Positions 8,987 to 18,976 of a DNA stretch of 64,000 nucleotides are shown piece after piece. Under the pieces are notes generated by a model. That model worked only from the letters and a program-made list of their open reading frames with translations, did no database searches and was not told where the DNA came from. Within the stretch, counting starts at the first letter, position 1; every line of letters begins with the position of its first letter. Position numbers and translations under genes: made by a program. Origin of the DNA: Exiguobacterium acetylicum (lineage in GTDB: Bacteria; Bacillota; Bacilli; Exiguobacteriales; Exiguobacteriaceae); the NCBI RefSeq assembly GCF_022170825.1, contig NZ_CP081878.1:2630001-2694000 (forward strand). The letters are read 5' to 3'.

Positions 8987-10420
8987 TTATTTTAGTTTTT
9001 CGAGCTCTTCGTAGAAGAGTTGATCGAGGAGGGCAGGGTTTGCCATTCCTTTTGTTTTCTTCATGATTTGACCGATGACGAAGCCTTTCTTCCGGTCACG
9101 TCCACCGAGTAATTCCTCGACGACGGCTGGGTTTGCTTCGAACATCTCGACGATGAGACCACGCAACAACCCTTCGTCCGAAATTTGTGCGAGACCGTTT
9201 GCTTCGACATACGCACGCGGCTCAACACCCTCTTCGATGACGGCTGTGAAGACTTGTTTGGCGATTTTCGACGAAATCGTTCCGCTTGCGATCAAGTCGA
9301 TCATCTCCGCCAGACGAGCTGGTGTCATCTTGACCGTTTCGAACGTTTCCGTCGATTTATTCAAGTGACCTTGAATCTCACCAACTGTCCAGTTCGCTGC
9401 TGCTTTTGGCTCTGCGCCTGCTGCAAGTGTCGCTTCGAAGTACTCTGCCATCTCACGTGTGACAGTCAGTTGTTTCGCGTCATACGCTGAAAGACCGAGT
9501 TCTTCTTGGTAACGGACGCGACGTGCATCCGGAAGTTCCGGGATCCCGGCACGAATCGCTTCTTTCCAGTCATGATCAAGCACGAGCTTGACGAGGTCAG
9601 GCTCTGGGAAGTAACGATAGTCTGACGCCCCTTCTTTGACACGCATGAGGACGGTTTGTTTTTTCGTCTCATCGAAACGAAGTGTTTCTTGACGCATCAC
9701 ACCACCTGCAAGCAATAGTTTGCGGTGACGATCTTCTTCGAACTCAAGCCCTTTTAAGACGTTTCCGAACGAGTTCAAGTTCTTGAGCTCTGTTTTTGTA
9801 CCGAACTTCTCTTGTCCGTATGGACGAACCGAGATGTTACAGTCGCAACGGAGTGACCCTTCTTCCATCTTAACGTCTGAGACGCCTGCATATTGCAAGA
9901 CTTCCTTGAGGCGTTCGAGGTAAGCGACAGCATCTTTTGGTGAACGCATATCCGCTTCACTGACGATCTCAATCAGCGGTGCGCCGGTCCGGTTGAAGTC
10001 GACGACCGAGTGGTTAGCACCCGTGTGGTTCATCTTCCCAGCATCTTCTTCAAGGTGGACACGTTCGATTCGGAAACGTTTCGTTTCGCCATCGACTTCC
10101 GCATCGATGAATCCGTCAAAACCGATCGGTTGATCAAACTGCGAGATTTGATACGCTTTTGGCGTATCTGGATAGAAGTAGTTCTTCCGGTCGAATTTCG
10201 TTTGATCGGCAACTTGGCAGTTAAGTGCCATCGCTGCACGAACAGCGAGTTCAACGGCTTTTTCATTGATTTTCGGCAAAACGCCCGGATGTCCAAGACA
10301 AATCGGACACGTTTTCGTGTTCGTCTCTGCGCCGTATTCCCGCGCACAACCACAGAACATTTTCGTGTTCGTGCTCAGTTCAGCGTGGACCTCGATCCCG
10401 ATGATCGTTTCAAAGTTCAT
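8987..10420 (-). CDS. gatB: Glutamyl/aspartyl-tRNA amidotransferase subunit B
   Basis: 477 residues, full family length. The cradle domain begins [20 protein letters not shown], with a zinc-type cysteine set (CGCA ... CPICLGHPG), [17 protein letters not shown] and [15 protein letters not shown]. The C-terminal helical and YqeY-like tail ends [19 protein letters not shown]. GatB binds the misacylated tRNA and phosphorylates the Glu or Asp side chain so that GatA-derived ammonia makes Gln-tRNA or Asn-tRNA. Last gene of the gatC-gatA-gatB operon, 14 bases after gatA. Confidence 0.97.
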   Translation of the reverse strand: MNFETIIGIEVHAELSTNTKMFCGCAREYGAETNTKTCPICLGHPGVLPKINEKAVELAVRAAMALNCQVADQTKFDRKNYFYPDTPKAYQISQFDQPIGFDGFIDAEVDGETKRFRIERVHLEEDAGKMNHTGANHSVVDFNRTGAPLIEIVSEADMRSPKDAVAYLERLKEVLQYAGVSDVKMEEGSLRCDCNISVRPYGQEKFGTKTELKNLNSFGNVLKGLEFEEDRHRKLLLAGGVMRQETLRFDETKKQTVLMRVKEGASDYRYFPEPDLVKLVLDHDWKEAIRAGIPELPDARRVRYQEELGLSAYDAKQLTVTREMAEYFEATLAAGAEPKAAANWTVGEIQGHLNKSTETFETVKMTPARLAEMIDLIASGTISSKIAKQVFTAVIEEGVEPRAYVEANGLAQISDEGLLRGLIVEMFEANPAVVEELLGGRDRKKGFVIGQIMKKTKGMANPALLDQLFYEELEKLK

Positions 10421-10434
10421 GATACATTCGCTCC

Positions 10435-11877
10435 TTATAACTTCGGAAGCGCGAATCCACCTGTCGCAAGCTCAAACGCATGCGCAGCGCGATAGATCGT
10501 CGCCTCATCGAAATGTTTTCCAATGATTTGTAAGCCGACCGGAAGTCCGTCGACGAATCCAGCTGGAACTGAAATTGCTGGGACACCTGCTAAGTTGATT
10601 GGAATCGTCAAGATGTCATTCGCATACATCGTGACGGGATCATCGAGCTGTGCACCGAGTTCGAATGCTGGTGTCGGCGCTGTTGGTCCGATGATGACGT
10701 CATAGTTCGCGAGGACATCGTCGAAATCTTTTTTAATCAGCGTCCGGGCTTGTTGTGCTTTTTTATAGTAGGCATCGTAGTAACCAGAGCTGAGTGCATA
10801 CGTTCCGAGCATGATCCGGCGTTTGACTTCGTCTCCGAATCCTTGTGAACGGGAATATTTGAAGACATCTTCAAGTGCATCCGCTTCAGCACGGACGCCG
10901 TAACGAATACCGTCAAAGCGTGCGAGGTTCGATGATGCTTCCGATGAAGCAAGTAAGTAGTACGTCGCAAGCGCATATTTCGAGTTCGGAAGTGAGACTT
11001 CGTCAACCGTTGCACCGAGTGCTTCGAGCTTTTGGATTGCTTCACGGATGTTGGCTTTGACGCCTTCACTGACACCCTCACCGAAGTATTCTTTCGGAAC
11101 AGCGATCTTCAAACCTTTGATATCACCTGTCAACGCTTGTGTGTAATCCGTTGCTGCGACGTTCGCAGATGTCGAATCCATCTCACAGTGTCCAGCGATT
11201 GCGCTCAAGAGATAGGCGTTGTCTTCGACCGTTCGTGTCACTGGACCGATTTGGTCAAGTGACGACGCGAACGCAACAAGACCGAAACGAGAGACAAGAC
11301 CATAAGTCGGTTTCAAACCGACGACACCACAATACGCAGCCGGTTGACGAATCGAACCACCCGTATCTGAACCAAGGCTGAATAAGACTTCGCCTGCTGC
11401 GACAGCTGCTGCTGAACCACCCGAAGAACCGCCTGGAACGTGTTTCGTATTCCATGGGTTACGGACTGGTTTGTACGCCGAGTTCTCGTTTGACGAACCC
11501 ATCGCGAACTCATCCATGTTGAGTTTACCGATCGTAATTGCCCCTGCTTCATGCAGACGCTCGACGACTGTCGCATCATGTGCCGGTACGAAGTTCTCAA
11601 GGAATTTCGAACCACATGTCGTCGTCATCCCTTTCGTGACGATGTTATCCTTGACACCGATTGGAAGACCAAACAATGGATTAGCTTCGTGTTTCGCGAC
11701 ATCATCCATCCGTTTCGCTTGCTCGAATGCTTCTTCGTTCAATGAAAGAAACGCACCGATTTTTCCGTCGACACGGTCGATTTGATCAAAGGATTCTTGG
11801 ACGAGTTCAGAAACTTTGACTTCGCCATCCTGAATGAGTGTGTGTAGTGTTTTGACACCATGTTCAAAAAGTGACAT
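10435..11877 (-). CDS. gatA: Glutamyl/aspartyl-tRNA amidotransferase subunit A
   Basis: 480-residue amidase-signature enzyme that releases ammonia from glutamine and channels it to GatB. The Lys/cis-Ser/Ser triad is visible: Lys in [12 protein letters not shown], then [14 protein letters not shown] and [16 protein letters not shown]. Also PGGSSGGS and [20 protein letters not shown] before the ATG; 15 bases after gatC. Confidence 0.97.
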   Translation of the reverse strand: MSLFEHGVKTLHTLIQDGEVKVSELVQESFDQIDRVDGKIGAFLSLNEEAFEQAKRMDDVAKHEANPLFGLPIGVKDNIVTKGMTTTCGSKFLENFVPAHDATVVERLHEAGAITIGKLNMDEFAMGSSNENSAYKPVRNPWNTKHVPGGSSGGSAAAVAAGEVLFSLGSDTGGSIRQPAAYCGVVGLKPTYGLVSRFGLVAFASSLDQIGPVTRTVEDNAYLLSAIAGHCEMDSTSANVAATDYTQALTGDIKGLKIAVPKEYFGEGVSEGVKANIREAIQKLEALGATVDEVSLPNSKYALATYYLLASSEASSNLARFDGIRYGVRAEADALEDVFKYSRSQGFGDEVKRRIMLGTYALSSGYYDAYYKKAQQARTLIKKDFDDVLANYDVIIGPTAPTPAFELGAQLDDPVTMYANDILTIPINLAGVPAISVPAGFVDGLPVGLQIIGKHFDEATIYRAAHAFELATGGFALPKL

Positions 11878-11892
11878 CGGGTCATTTCCTCC

Positions 11893-12183
11893 TTATTCGA
11901 ACACCGCTGGGACGCGGACTTGTCCGTCTTCCCAATCGGGTGCGAGTCGTTCTACTTCCGTACGCGGAAGTGATGGACGTACTTCGTCCTTACGTAGGAC
12001 GTTCTTTAAATCGAGGACATGTGTCGTCGGTTCGACGCCTGTCGTATCGAGTTCATTTAATTGTTCAGCGAACCCGAGAATCTTCTCGAGTTGTCCTGTG
12101 AATTGTGCTACTTCTTCATCTGTCACGGCAAGGCGTGCCAAATGCGCCACGTGGCGGACTTGCTCCTCATTAATCTTTGCCAT
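11893..12183 (-). CDS. gatC: Glutamyl/aspartyl-tRNA amidotransferase subunit C
   Basis: 96 residues with the GatC signature [16 protein letters not shown] and [20 protein letters not shown]. It wraps around GatA and stabilises the GatAB complex. The ATG at 12183 (MAKINEEQ) is chosen over an upstream start because CGGAGGTGG lies just before it and the product then has the family length. First gene of the operon. Confidence 0.95.
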   Translation of the reverse strand: MAKINEEQVRHVAHLARLAVTDEEVAQFTGQLEKILGFAEQLNELDTTGVEPTTHVLDLKNVLRKDEVRPSLPRTEVERLAPDWEDGQVRVPAVFE

Positions 12184-12230
12184 GTCATTCCACCTCCGGA
12201 ACTTTTGCAATATATTTTACACTATTTCTA

Positions 12231-12239
12231 ATCATAGCA
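12231..12239 (-). promoter_or_regulatory. Extended -10 promoter of gatCAB
   Basis: On the minus strand TGcTATGAT is an extended -10 element about 50 bases before the gatC start; the matching -35 is weak (TTTTTG). Confidence 0.5.
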
Positions 12240-12253
12240 CTTTTCGTCCAGAC

Positions 12254-12296
12254 AAAAAAGACGATGGTGCATCGGGGGGAGGTCCGCACCATCGTC
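12254..12296 (-). terminator. Strong terminator between mntH and gatC
   Basis: gacgatggtgc (12260-12270) and gcaccatcgtc (12286-12296) pair perfectly over 11 bases; a T6 run follows on the minus strand. It ends whatever transcript comes from the mntH side. Confidence 0.9.
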
Positions 12297-12303
12297 CTTA
12301 TAG

Positions 12304-12349
12304 GGGTAGCAAAGCTTCCGGGCGGAAAGCTTCTAGTTATGAAATACCC
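12304..12349 (-). ncRNA. Unidentified structured element downstream of mntH
   Basis: Outer arms ggGTA/TACcc (12304-12308 and 12345-12349) enclose a second stem around the near-palindrome aagcttcc...ggaaagctt. Together with the adjacent terminator it looks like a folded RNA of about 100 bases, either the mntH 3' end or a separate small RNA. I match it to no known riboswitch. Confidence 0.35.
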
Positions 12350-12383
12350 GCTTTAAATCAGACGAAACAAAAATACTGAATAT

Positions 12384-13601
12384 TCATACTAATACATCGA
12401 TGAGCAGATAGACATTAAAGACGATGACGATTGAGACGATCACCCAAGCCAACGCGTTCATGAACCGACTATTCCTGTGTTCTCCCATGTATCGCTCACT
12501 TGCTGTCGCCCGAATCAATGGAATCAAGGCGAACGGGATCCCGAACGATAAGGCGACTTGACTGAGGACGAGAGCGCGCGTCGGATCAAAGCCCGAGAAG
12601 AGCAGTAAGATTGCCGGTAACATCGTCACAGTCCGTCGAACGAACAATGGTAGTTGAAGATGTAAGAAGCCACGCATGATCGCGTCCCCCGACATCGTCC
12701 CGACACTTGAAGAAGCGAGACCCGAGACAAGTAAGGCAATTGCAAACAGATACGGTGCGATACCACCGAGTGTGACATGCAGTCCTTCATAGATTTCTTC
12801 TAACGAACCCGCTTGGTATGACGTGCCGTAAAAGACACTGGCTGCGATGACGAGCATCGCTCCGTTGACTGCTCCAGCAATCAACATCGCACCCCAGATG
12901 TCGAAGCGTTGAATCCGTAACATCGAAGCTTTATTCGCAACGTGCCCCATCCGTCGTTTCGTTAAATCAGAATGGAGATAGATGGCGTGCGGCATGACGG
13001 TCGCTCCAAGCATCCCGGCAGCAAGGACGATGCTCGATGTGCCTTCGAATCCCGGTATTAGCCCTGCTGATAGATCACGGAAGACCGGATGGACTTCAAA
13101 TACTTCAATTGCAAAAGCCGCTGCGATGATTAGGACAAGCACCGCGATGACGGCTTCGAAATGCCGGAGTCCTTTTTGCTCGAAACCGAGGATGACGAAG
13201 GACAGTACAGCTGTTAAAAGGGCTGCCATGCGTAAATCGATCGCAAATAGTAAATGAAATCCGAGCGCCGCTCCGACGAACTCGGCAAGATCCGTCGCCA
13301 TCGCGACGAGTTCGGCTTGTACCCAGTAGAAGAAACGACTGACGGGTGATAATTCTTCGCGAATGACTTCTGCCAAACTGAGATTACTGACGATCCCGAG
13401 CTTGGCTGACAGAAACTGAATGACGACGGCCATCAAGTTCGAGGCAACGATGACCCAGAGCAGTAAGTAGCCATACTGAGCACCCGCTGTCATATTCGTC
13501 GCAAAATTCCCCGGATCAAGATAAGCGACGGCAGCGACGAACGCTGGTCCGAGATATGTCCGTTTCCTTGGTAAATCTTGTGTAAGTGGCTGTGTCGCCA
13601 T
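12384..13601 (-). CDS. mntH: Nramp-family Mn2+/H+ symporter
   Basis: 405-residue membrane protein with about 11 helices. The Nramp metal-site motifs are present: DPGN in helix 1 (AYLDPGNFATNMTAGAQYG) and MPH in helix 6 (GATVMPHAIYLHS). It imports Mn2+ (also Fe2+) with protons. The ATG at 13601 (MATQPLTQ) fits, with GAGGTGAAGGAG before it; a longer upstream frame would precede it with a non-family extension that overlaps the promoter. A candidate MntR-type operator overlaps its promoter. Confidence 0.93.
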   Translation of the reverse strand: MATQPLTQDLPRKRTYLGPAFVAAVAYLDPGNFATNMTAGAQYGYLLLWVIVASNLMAVVIQFLSAKLGIVSNLSLAEVIREELSPVSRFFYWVQAELVAMATDLAEFVGAALGFHLLFAIDLRMAALLTAVLSFVILGFEQKGLRHFEAVIAVLVLIIAAAFAIEVFEVHPVFRDLSAGLIPGFEGTSSIVLAAGMLGATVMPHAIYLHSDLTKRRMGHVANKASMLRIQRFDIWGAMLIAGAVNGAMLVIAASVFYGTSYQAGSLEEIYEGLHVTLGGIAPYLFAIALLVSGLASSSVGTMSGDAIMRGFLHLQLPLFVRRTVTMLPAILLLFSGFDPTRALVLSQVALSFGIPFALIPLIRATASERYMGEHRNSRFMNALAWVIVSIVIVFNVYLLIDVLV

Positions 13602-13626
13602 CTCCTTCACCTCACTTTTTGTTTTT

Positions 13627-13654
13627 ATTATACGCTCATTTTGCGCATGTGCAA
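13627..13654 (-). promoter_or_regulatory. mntH promoter with palindromic operator
   Basis: On the minus strand TTGCAC - 16 bases - TATAAT. The -35 lies in a 14-base palindrome with one mismatched pair (ttgcgcatgtgcaa, 13641-13654). A repressor there would block polymerase. MntR is the expected regulator of mntH in this group; the assignment is inference. Confidence 0.6.
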
Positions 13655-13694
13655 CAAATATGTTTATGGTAAATAACAAAGTAGTAAGTAAATA

Positions 13695-13732
13695 AAAAAG
13701 GTGCCTCCTATAATATAGGAAACACCCTTTTC
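13695..13732 (-). terminator. Terminator of putP
   Basis: aaaaggtg..tcctata pairs with tatagga..cacctttt-like arms around ata; T-runs on both strands, directly after the putP stop. Confidence 0.85.
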
Positions 13733-13734
13733 AT

Positions 13735-15246
13735 TTAGACGATCTTTCGCTCAGGTTCTGCACCTTTTAGCTGTGCTTGTACTTGATCGAACTCATCATA
13801 GATCGCTTGACTTGGTTCCTTCGTCACGAGACTACCGATGACGAGCGCAATCGTCGAAGCGATGAACGCCGGAATCATCTCGTACATTTCCGAAATGTAG
13901 GACGGTAATCCATCAACATTCTGGTTAATGAGAATCCACGCGATAACGACGACGGATCCCGTAATCATCGAAGCAAGTGCTCCCGTCTTGTTCATTCGGC
14001 GCCAGAGCAAACTGAACAGCACGACTGGTCCGAATGCTGAACCAAAACCAGCCCATGCATAGCCGACAAGCGTCAGGATCGACTTCTGTGCGCCGAACGA
14101 CAAGAGAATTGCGAGAACCGCTACGACTAGAACCATAACGCGACCCATGATCATCAATTCGCGGTCTGAGGCACTCCGTTTAAAGAAACGGTGATAGAAA
14201 TCATTCGTTGCTGCGCTCGAAGAAACGAGTAGCTGCGTCGAGATCGTTGACATGATCGCAGCAAGTAAGGCCGCTAACAATAATCCTGTAATGAATCCAG
14301 GGAAGAGATCTCGTGATAATTGAATAAAGACGTTCTCTGGATTTTCTAATCCAGCACTTTGTTGCGTGAAGTAGGCATATCCGATCAAACCCGTCACCAT
14401 TGCTCCGACAATCGAGAACGTCATCCAGATCATGCCGACGCGACGTGCTGACTTCATCTCGTGCAAGTTCCGAATCGCCATGAAACGAACGATGATATGC
14501 GGTTGACCAAAGTAACCGAGCCCCCAAGCAAGGAGCGAGATGATGCCGATCGTCGTCGTCCCTTTGAAGAGTTCGAGTTTCGAGCCGTCCGTCGACCGGA
14601 TCGTCTCGAGCGTCTCATTGATCCCACCACTTAACGTAAGGGCAACAGCAGGTACAATCAGTAGTGCGATAACCATGATCATTCCTTGCACAACGTCCGT
14701 CCAACTGACGGCAAGGAAACCACCGAGGAAGACGTAAGCAATGACGACACCCGCTAAAATCCAAAGACCCGTCGTGTACTCAAGACCAAAGACGGCTTCG
14801 AACAAACGACCACCGGCGACAAAACCGCTTGATGCGTACATTATAAAGAATATTAAGATAACTCCAGCTGAAACTGTACGCAATACACCACTTTTATCGT
14901 GGAATCGTTTTTCAAAGTAATCGGGAATCGTGATCGCATCCCCTGCATGTGCCGTATACGCACGCAGACGCGGCGCGACGAGTAACCAGTTGGCATAAGC
15001 GCCAAGTAATAATCCAATGACGATCCATCCACTGGACAGACCAGTTGCATACATCGCACCCGGTAATCCCATCAACAGCCAGCCACTCATGTCACTTGCT
15101 CCTGCAGAGAGCGCCGTGACGACGGGACCAATCGTACGTCCCCCAAGCATGTAGTCATTCATGTTCTTCGTCCGATAATACGCAATGACGCCTAGTGCGA
15201 CCATCAGTCCAAGATACAGCAAAATCGCGAACCACATTCCGTTCAT
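13735..15246 (-). CDS. putP: Sodium/proline symporter (PutP/OpuE type)
   Basis: 503-residue sodium:solute symporter with about 13 membrane helices. Diagnostic stretches: LGGRTIGPVVTALSAGASDM, SGWLLMGLPGAMYATGLS, WGLGYFGQPHIIVRFMAI. It takes up proline with Na+. In B. subtilis the gene next to gatCAB is the osmotically controlled OpuE of the same family, while the adjoining pruA here suggests catabolic use, so the physiological role is open. The ATG at 15246 (MNGMWFAILL) follows GGGGGAG. A terminator separates it from pruA upstream. Confidence 0.93.
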   Translation of the reverse strand: MNGMWFAILLYLGLMVALGVIAYYRTKNMNDYMLGGRTIGPVVTALSAGASDMSGWLLMGLPGAMYATGLSSGWIVIGLLLGAYANWLLVAPRLRAYTAHAGDAITIPDYFEKRFHDKSGVLRTVSAGVILIFFIMYASSGFVAGGRLFEAVFGLEYTTGLWILAGVVIAYVFLGGFLAVSWTDVVQGMIMVIALLIVPAVALTLSGGINETLETIRSTDGSKLELFKGTTTIGIISLLAWGLGYFGQPHIIVRFMAIRNLHEMKSARRVGMIWMTFSIVGAMVTGLIGYAYFTQQSAGLENPENVFIQLSRDLFPGFITGLLLAALLAAIMSTISTQLLVSSSAATNDFYHRFFKRSASDRELMIMGRVMVLVVAVLAILLSFGAQKSILTLVGYAWAGFGSAFGPVVLFSLLWRRMNKTGALASMITGSVVVIAWILINQNVDGLPSYISEMYEMIPAFIASTIALVIGSLVTKEPSQAIYDEFDQVQAQLKGAEPERKIV

Positions 15247-15275
15247 CCTTGCTCCCCCTTTTTTCGTGATATAAG

Positions 15276-15306
15276 AAAAACGGGCATGCAGGTCGCACAC
15301 CCGTTT
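15276..15306 (-). terminator. Terminator of pruA
   Basis: On the minus strand aaacgggtgt...gcccgttttt with T-run, between pruA and putP. Confidence 0.8.
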
Positions 15307-15324
15307 CATCTATTAAACACCATT

Positions 15325-16869
15325 TCAGAACATTTCTGAAGTTGTTTTTGCTTGAAGATGTAAAGTCAAGTAATCCGGTCCGCCTGCTTTTGAATCCGTA
15401 CCTGACATGTTGAATCCACCGAATGGTTGGTAACCAACGATCGCACCTGTGCAACCACGGTTGAAGTAGAGGTTACCGACGTGGAAGTTCGCACGCGCGT
15501 ACTCTTGATTCGTCCGGTCTTGCGTGATGACAGCACCAGTCAAGCCGTATTCCGTGTTGTTCGCGATGGCGATTGCTTCTTTGAAATCTTTCGCTTTCGT
15601 GAAGGCAACGACTGGTCCGAAGATTTCTTCTTGCATTAAACGATCTTTTGGTTGAACGTCAGCGACGACTGTCGGTGAGACGAAGAATCCTGTTGAATCA
15701 TCCGCTGTACCACCTGCGACGATGCGCCCTTCTTCTTTTGCAACGTCGAAATACGACGTGATTTTCTTGAATGCTGCTGCGTCGATGACCGGTCCGACAT
15801 TGTTTGCGACATCCGTCGGGTTACCGATGCTGAGTTTGTTCGTGTTCGCGACGACTTTTTCGAGCAACTCGTCATAGACAGAATCGAGTGCGACGACACG
15901 TGAACAAGCTGAACATTTTTGACCTGAGAAGCCGAACGCTGCTTTTGTGATCATATCTGCTGCGTAATCAAGATCAGCCGACTCATCGATAACCATCGTG
16001 TCTTTTCCGCCCATTTCCGCGATCACGCGTTTGAGCCAGATTTGACCTTCGTTCAATTTCGATGCCCGCTCGTTGATGCGAAGACCAACATCACGTGATC
16101 CTGTGAAGCTGATGAAACGTGTTTTCGGATGGTCGACGAGGTAGTCACCGACTTCTGCTCCTGAACCTGGTACGAAGTTCAAGACGCCAGCCGGAAGACC
16201 TGCTTGCTCCATCACTTCCACGAATTTCGCTGCGACGACCGGTGTCGTCGATGCTGGTTTTAAGAGGATCGGGTTCCCTGCCACGATCGCTGCGACTGCT
16301 GTTCCAGCCATGATCGCGAGTGGGAAGTTCCATGGTGAGATGATGACACCGACACCGAGTGGAATGTAGTCGTAACGGTTGTATTCGCCTGGACGACTCT
16401 CGACTTTTTTGCCGTCTTTTAAGACGAGCATCTGGCGTGCGTAGTATTCGAGGAAGTCGATTGCTTCTGCTGTATCGGCATCGGCTTCGTTCCAAGGCTT
16501 CCCTGCTTCTTTGACGAGGTAGGCAGAGAACTCATGCTTCCGCTTACGGATGATGTTCGCTGCTTTGAATAGGACGTCCGCACGTACAGACGGATTGACG
16601 AATTTCCATGTTTCGAAGGCTGTGACTGCTGCTTGCATCGCTTCTTCCGCATGTTCCTGTGTCGCTTTCGAGACACGTCCGACGATCTCTTCTTTGTTAG
16701 CCGGATTGACGGAGACGATTTTATCTTCCGTCGTCACATGTTTTCCACCGATGACGAGCGGATAATCTTTGCCGAGTTCTTGCGTGACGAGTGCAAGTGC
16801 CTCTTCGAACGCTTTCTTGTTTGCTTCTTGTGAGAAGTCCGTGAATGGTTCGTGTTTGTACGGAATCAT
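15325..16869 (-). CDS. pruA: 1-pyrroline-5-carboxylate dehydrogenase
   Basis: 514-residue NAD-dependent aldehyde dehydrogenase of the RocA/PruA group (also called rocA in Bacillus), oxidising glutamate semialdehyde/P5C to glutamate in proline and arginine breakdown. Seen: [30 protein letters not shown], catalytic Glu in [12 protein letters not shown] and catalytic Cys in [23 protein letters not shown]. The start [13 protein letters not shown] at 16869 has AAAGGGGG upstream and gives the family length; the longer frame overlaps the promoter. No proline dehydrogenase gene is adjacent. Confidence 0.93.
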   Translation of the reverse strand: MIPYKHEPFTDFSQEANKKAFEEALALVTQELGKDYPLVIGGKHVTTEDKIVSVNPANKEEIVGRVSKATQEHAEEAMQAAVTAFETWKFVNPSVRADVLFKAANIIRKRKHEFSAYLVKEAGKPWNEADADTAEAIDFLEYYARQMLVLKDGKKVESRPGEYNRYDYIPLGVGVIISPWNFPLAIMAGTAVAAIVAGNPILLKPASTTPVVAAKFVEVMEQAGLPAGVLNFVPGSGAEVGDYLVDHPKTRFISFTGSRDVGLRINERASKLNEGQIWLKRVIAEMGGKDTMVIDESADLDYAADMITKAAFGFSGQKCSACSRVVALDSVYDELLEKVVANTNKLSIGNPTDVANNVGPVIDAAAFKKITSYFDVAKEEGRIVAGGTADDSTGFFVSPTVVADVQPKDRLMQEEIFGPVVAFTKAKDFKEAIAIANNTEYGLTGAVITQDRTNQEYARANFHVGNLYFNRGCTGAIVGYQPFGGFNMSGTDSKAGGPDYLTLHLQAKTTSEMF

Positions 16870-16914
16870 CTCTATTCCCCCTTTAATCTCTACTTTAAAT
16901 CGCTTACATTCTCC

Positions 16915-16943
16915 ATTGTACAGAAGCATGAGTCCGCTTACAA
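16915..16943 (-). promoter_or_regulatory. pruA promoter
   Basis: On the minus strand TTGTAA - 17 bases - TACAAT, about 50 bases before the ATG. Confidence 0.65.
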
Positions 16944-16953
16944 TTATTCTAGT

Positions 16954-16989
16954 CAAAAAAATAAAGGAGTGACCGATTTGGTCACCCCT
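16954..16989 (-). terminator. Terminator of the HesB-like gene
   Basis: Minus strand ggggtgacc-aaatc-ggtcactcc then T-rich sequence. Confidence 0.8.
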
Positions 16990-16998
16990 TGTTTTCTA

Positions 16999-17286
16999 TT
17001 ATTCCTTCGCTTGTGAAAAGACGATCTCTTCATGTTCGATCGAAACTTTGACGTCCTGTCCTTGGAACAACCAGTCATCCTGATCCGAGACGACGAAATG
17101 AATGCCATCAACGACCTCTTCAACTGCCGCCCGTTCGACTTCTTCCATATGAACACCGACCGAGAAACCTTGTGTTAAATCCGTTGATCCACCATATTTT
17201 GCGAAGAAGCGAATCGTATCTCCCGATTTTGCTTCCATCTCATCTTTAAAGTATTGCAATGCCTCATCTGTAATATGAATTTTCAT
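16999..17286 (-). CDS. HesB/IscA-like protein (YneR type)
   Basis: 95 residues, MKIHITDEALQYFKDEM at the start and GIHFVVSDQDDWLFQG later, matching the HesB-like fold of B. subtilis YneR. The three conserved cysteines of true A-type Fe-S carriers are absent (no cysteine in the protein), so it is unlikely to carry a cluster by the IscA route. ATG at 17286 is preferred over GTG at 17295 because GGAG sits ten bases before it and almost touches the GTG. Confidence 0.75.
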   Translation of the reverse strand: MKIHITDEALQYFKDEMEAKSGDTIRFFAKYGGSTDLTQGFSVGVHMEEVERAAVEEVVDGIHFVVSDQDDWLFQGQDVKVSIEHEEIVFSQAKE

Positions 17287-17407
17287 ATCTATCACTCTCC
17301 TTTCGTTTAGTGTACCGATATCCTACTCAAAAAAGCGAATTTCCTGTATGGTAGAGACAAGATTAGCTATGGAATCACCATGAAACACTCATCTAGGAGG
17401 AATTCGA

Positions 17408-18247
17408 ATGAAACGATCGCTCGTAGTCTTGCTTGCGACCAGTCTCGTACTCGTCGGATGCGGAAACGATTCCCCGTCTTCTACAGATACCAAATCCCCG
17501 AAGACGACGGAAACGAAACAACAGAAAGCAGAACAAGTCGTTCTTGATGTCTATCAAACGTATGAACAAACGCTCGGTCAATCAGGGCGAGCAGATGCAA
17601 AAGATCTTGCATCAATTGAATATACAGGTGACGAAAAACAACTCGAGCCGCTCGCCGTCGGTGCAAAGAACTTGAACGTCATTCCCGGTAAGGTCGTCAA
17701 GTCGTTCCAAAAAGGTGACGTCGCTTATATCATCCACGAATTCAAGGATGCAAAAGGATCGATTCTCCCGAACCGGGGATCGAAGCTGTTATTGAAGAAA
17801 GACGATGAATGGAAGATTGTCCTGACACCAACGACATTCGATCCGTCCGTCTTTTCGACGCTCGGTGATCTGTTCACTGGGTTTAACGCTGATGAATACG
17901 GTGTTAATGCAAAAGCAGCTGACGAGATCGGAAAAACGGATGAAAAAGAACAGGATGCCGTCTTCTCTCGCGTCAACGCACAAACCGATTATATGGCGCT
18001 TGAGATGAATAGTAACATCCTGATGATTTACGGTGAGGCGCTGAAGAACGAAGGAAATCCCGAAACGCTCGTCGATTACTACGAGGATTATGCGGACTGG
18101 TATGAGGAGGAACAGCCACTCCTCATGAAGACAGCAAAAGCCGGTACGGATTATGAGAAATATTTGATCGCACTCGATCCATTAAAGGAAAGTCTTCAAA
18201 AAAAGCTTGAGAAGTATGCGGATCAACTAAATATGGAACTTGGATAA
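17408..18247 (+). CDS. Putative lipoprotein of unknown function
   Basis: 279 residues. Signal peptide MKRSLVVLLATSLVLVGC with a lipobox (LVGC, Cys18), then a Ser/Thr-rich spacer and a mixed, acidic, Lys-rich body with no family I recognise. It should be anchored to the outer face of the membrane. AGGAGG precedes the ATG. The stop is 13 bases before bcp, whose ribosome site overlaps the end of this gene, so the two are likely cotranscribed. Confidence 0.75.
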   Translation: MKRSLVVLLATSLVLVGCGNDSPSSTDTKSPKTTETKQQKAEQVVLDVYQTYEQTLGQSGRADAKDLASIEYTGDEKQLEPLAVGAKNLNVIPGKVVKSFQKGDVAYIIHEFKDAKGSILPNRGSKLLLKKDDEWKIVLTPTTFDPSVFSTLGDLFTGFNADEYGVNAKAADEIGKTDEKEQDAVFSRVNAQTDYMALEMNSNILMIYGEALKNEGNPETLVDYYEDYADWYEEEQPLLMKTAKAGTDYEKYLIALDPLKESLQKKLEKYADQLNMELG

Positions 18248-18260
18248 GGAGGATTTTTTC

Positions 18261-18710
18261 ATGCAAGCACCTGCATTCACTTTACCAAACGCACAAGGAG
18301 AGCCGATTTCTCTCGAAGACTATCGCGGAAAAAAAGTCGTGCTTTATTTCTATCCGAAAGATTCAACACCAGGTTGTACGACCGAGGCATGTGATTTCCG
18401 CGATGCGACGCAAGCATTCGAAGAAAATAACACGGTCATTCTCGGTGTTTCTGCCGATAGTCAGAAACGGCATCAAAACTTTATTTCAAAATATGAATTA
18501 CCATTCCAATTGTTATCAGATGTCGATCACGAGGTGTGTGAGCAATATGGCGTTTGGCAACTGAAAAAGAACTATGGCAAGGAATATTTTGGAATTGTTC
18601 GTTCAACGTTCTTGATTGATGAGTCCGGTGAAATCGTCAAGGAATGGCGCAGCGTGAAAGTGAAGGATCACGTCGCAGAAGCACTCCAATACGTGCAAGA
18701 ACAGAAATAA
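18261..18710 (+). CDS. bcp: Thiol peroxidase Bcp (peroxiredoxin Q)
   Basis: 149 residues, AhpC/TSA fold. Peroxidatic Cys39 and resolving Cys44 are in STPGCTTEACDFRD, the usual five-residue spacing of Bcp; FYPKD precedes. Reduces hydroperoxides with thioredoxin. The ATG at 18261 (MQAPAFTLPN) has AAGGAGG upstream; the longer frame starts inside the previous gene. Confidence 0.93.
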   Translation: MQAPAFTLPNAQGEPISLEDYRGKKVVLYFYPKDSTPGCTTEACDFRDATQAFEENNTVILGVSADSQKRHQNFISKYELPFQLLSDVDHEVCEQYGVWQLKKNYGKEYFGIVRSTFLIDESGEIVKEWRSVKVKDHVAEALQYVQEQK

Positions 18711-18714
18711 TGCA

Positions 18715-18746
18715 GAGAACCAGTTGATTGATTCAGCTGGTTCTTT
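18715..18746 (+). terminator. Terminator of the lipoprotein-bcp unit
   Basis: agaaccagttg pairs with cagctggttct over a short loop, then T5. Confidence 0.9.
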
Positions 18747-18865
18747 TTGTATTCATATATTCTAAAGACTCCTAATTTTATCCTTACATAAAAATAATTT
18801 TATGTGAAAAAACGTTGGTATTACACACAAATTTAATAATTTTGAAATAATCTGAAAATATTCTA

Positions 18866-18894
18866 TTGATTTTTCTGAATATTGTATTTATTAT
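18866..18894 (+). promoter_or_regulatory. Promoter of the OppA-like gene
   Basis: TTGATT - 17 bases - TATTAT in an AT-rich stretch; predicted transcript start near 18900, leaving a leader of about 140 bases. Confidence 0.6.
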
Positions 18895-18906
18895 TGATAA
18901 CAAGTT

Positions 18907-18976
18907 GATCCGGTGCTTTCCACAGCTTAAGAATAAAAGGCGATGACCCCTCTTATTTTTAGTCGGACACCGGATC
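18907..18976 (+). promoter_or_regulatory. Structured 5' leader of the OppA-like gene
   Basis: gatccggtg (18907-18915) and caccggatc (18968-18976) are a perfect nine-base inverted repeat enclosing 52 bases that contain a smaller aataa/ttatt hairpin with GC-rich loop. It begins right at the predicted transcript start. No T-run follows, so if regulatory it would act on translation or RNA stability. Unidentified. Confidence 0.5.

Noticed and set aside
12297-12360. TPP-riboswitch-like strings on the plus strand (ggggta..., gaaataccc, aaatcaga)
   Set aside because: The second half of the TPP aptamer (ctgatctgg...gccagcg...aggga) is missing and no plus-strand gene follows.
16999-17286. A-type Fe-S carrier (IscA/SufA)
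   Set aside because: HesB-like fold but no cysteines, so cluster transfer is unlikely.
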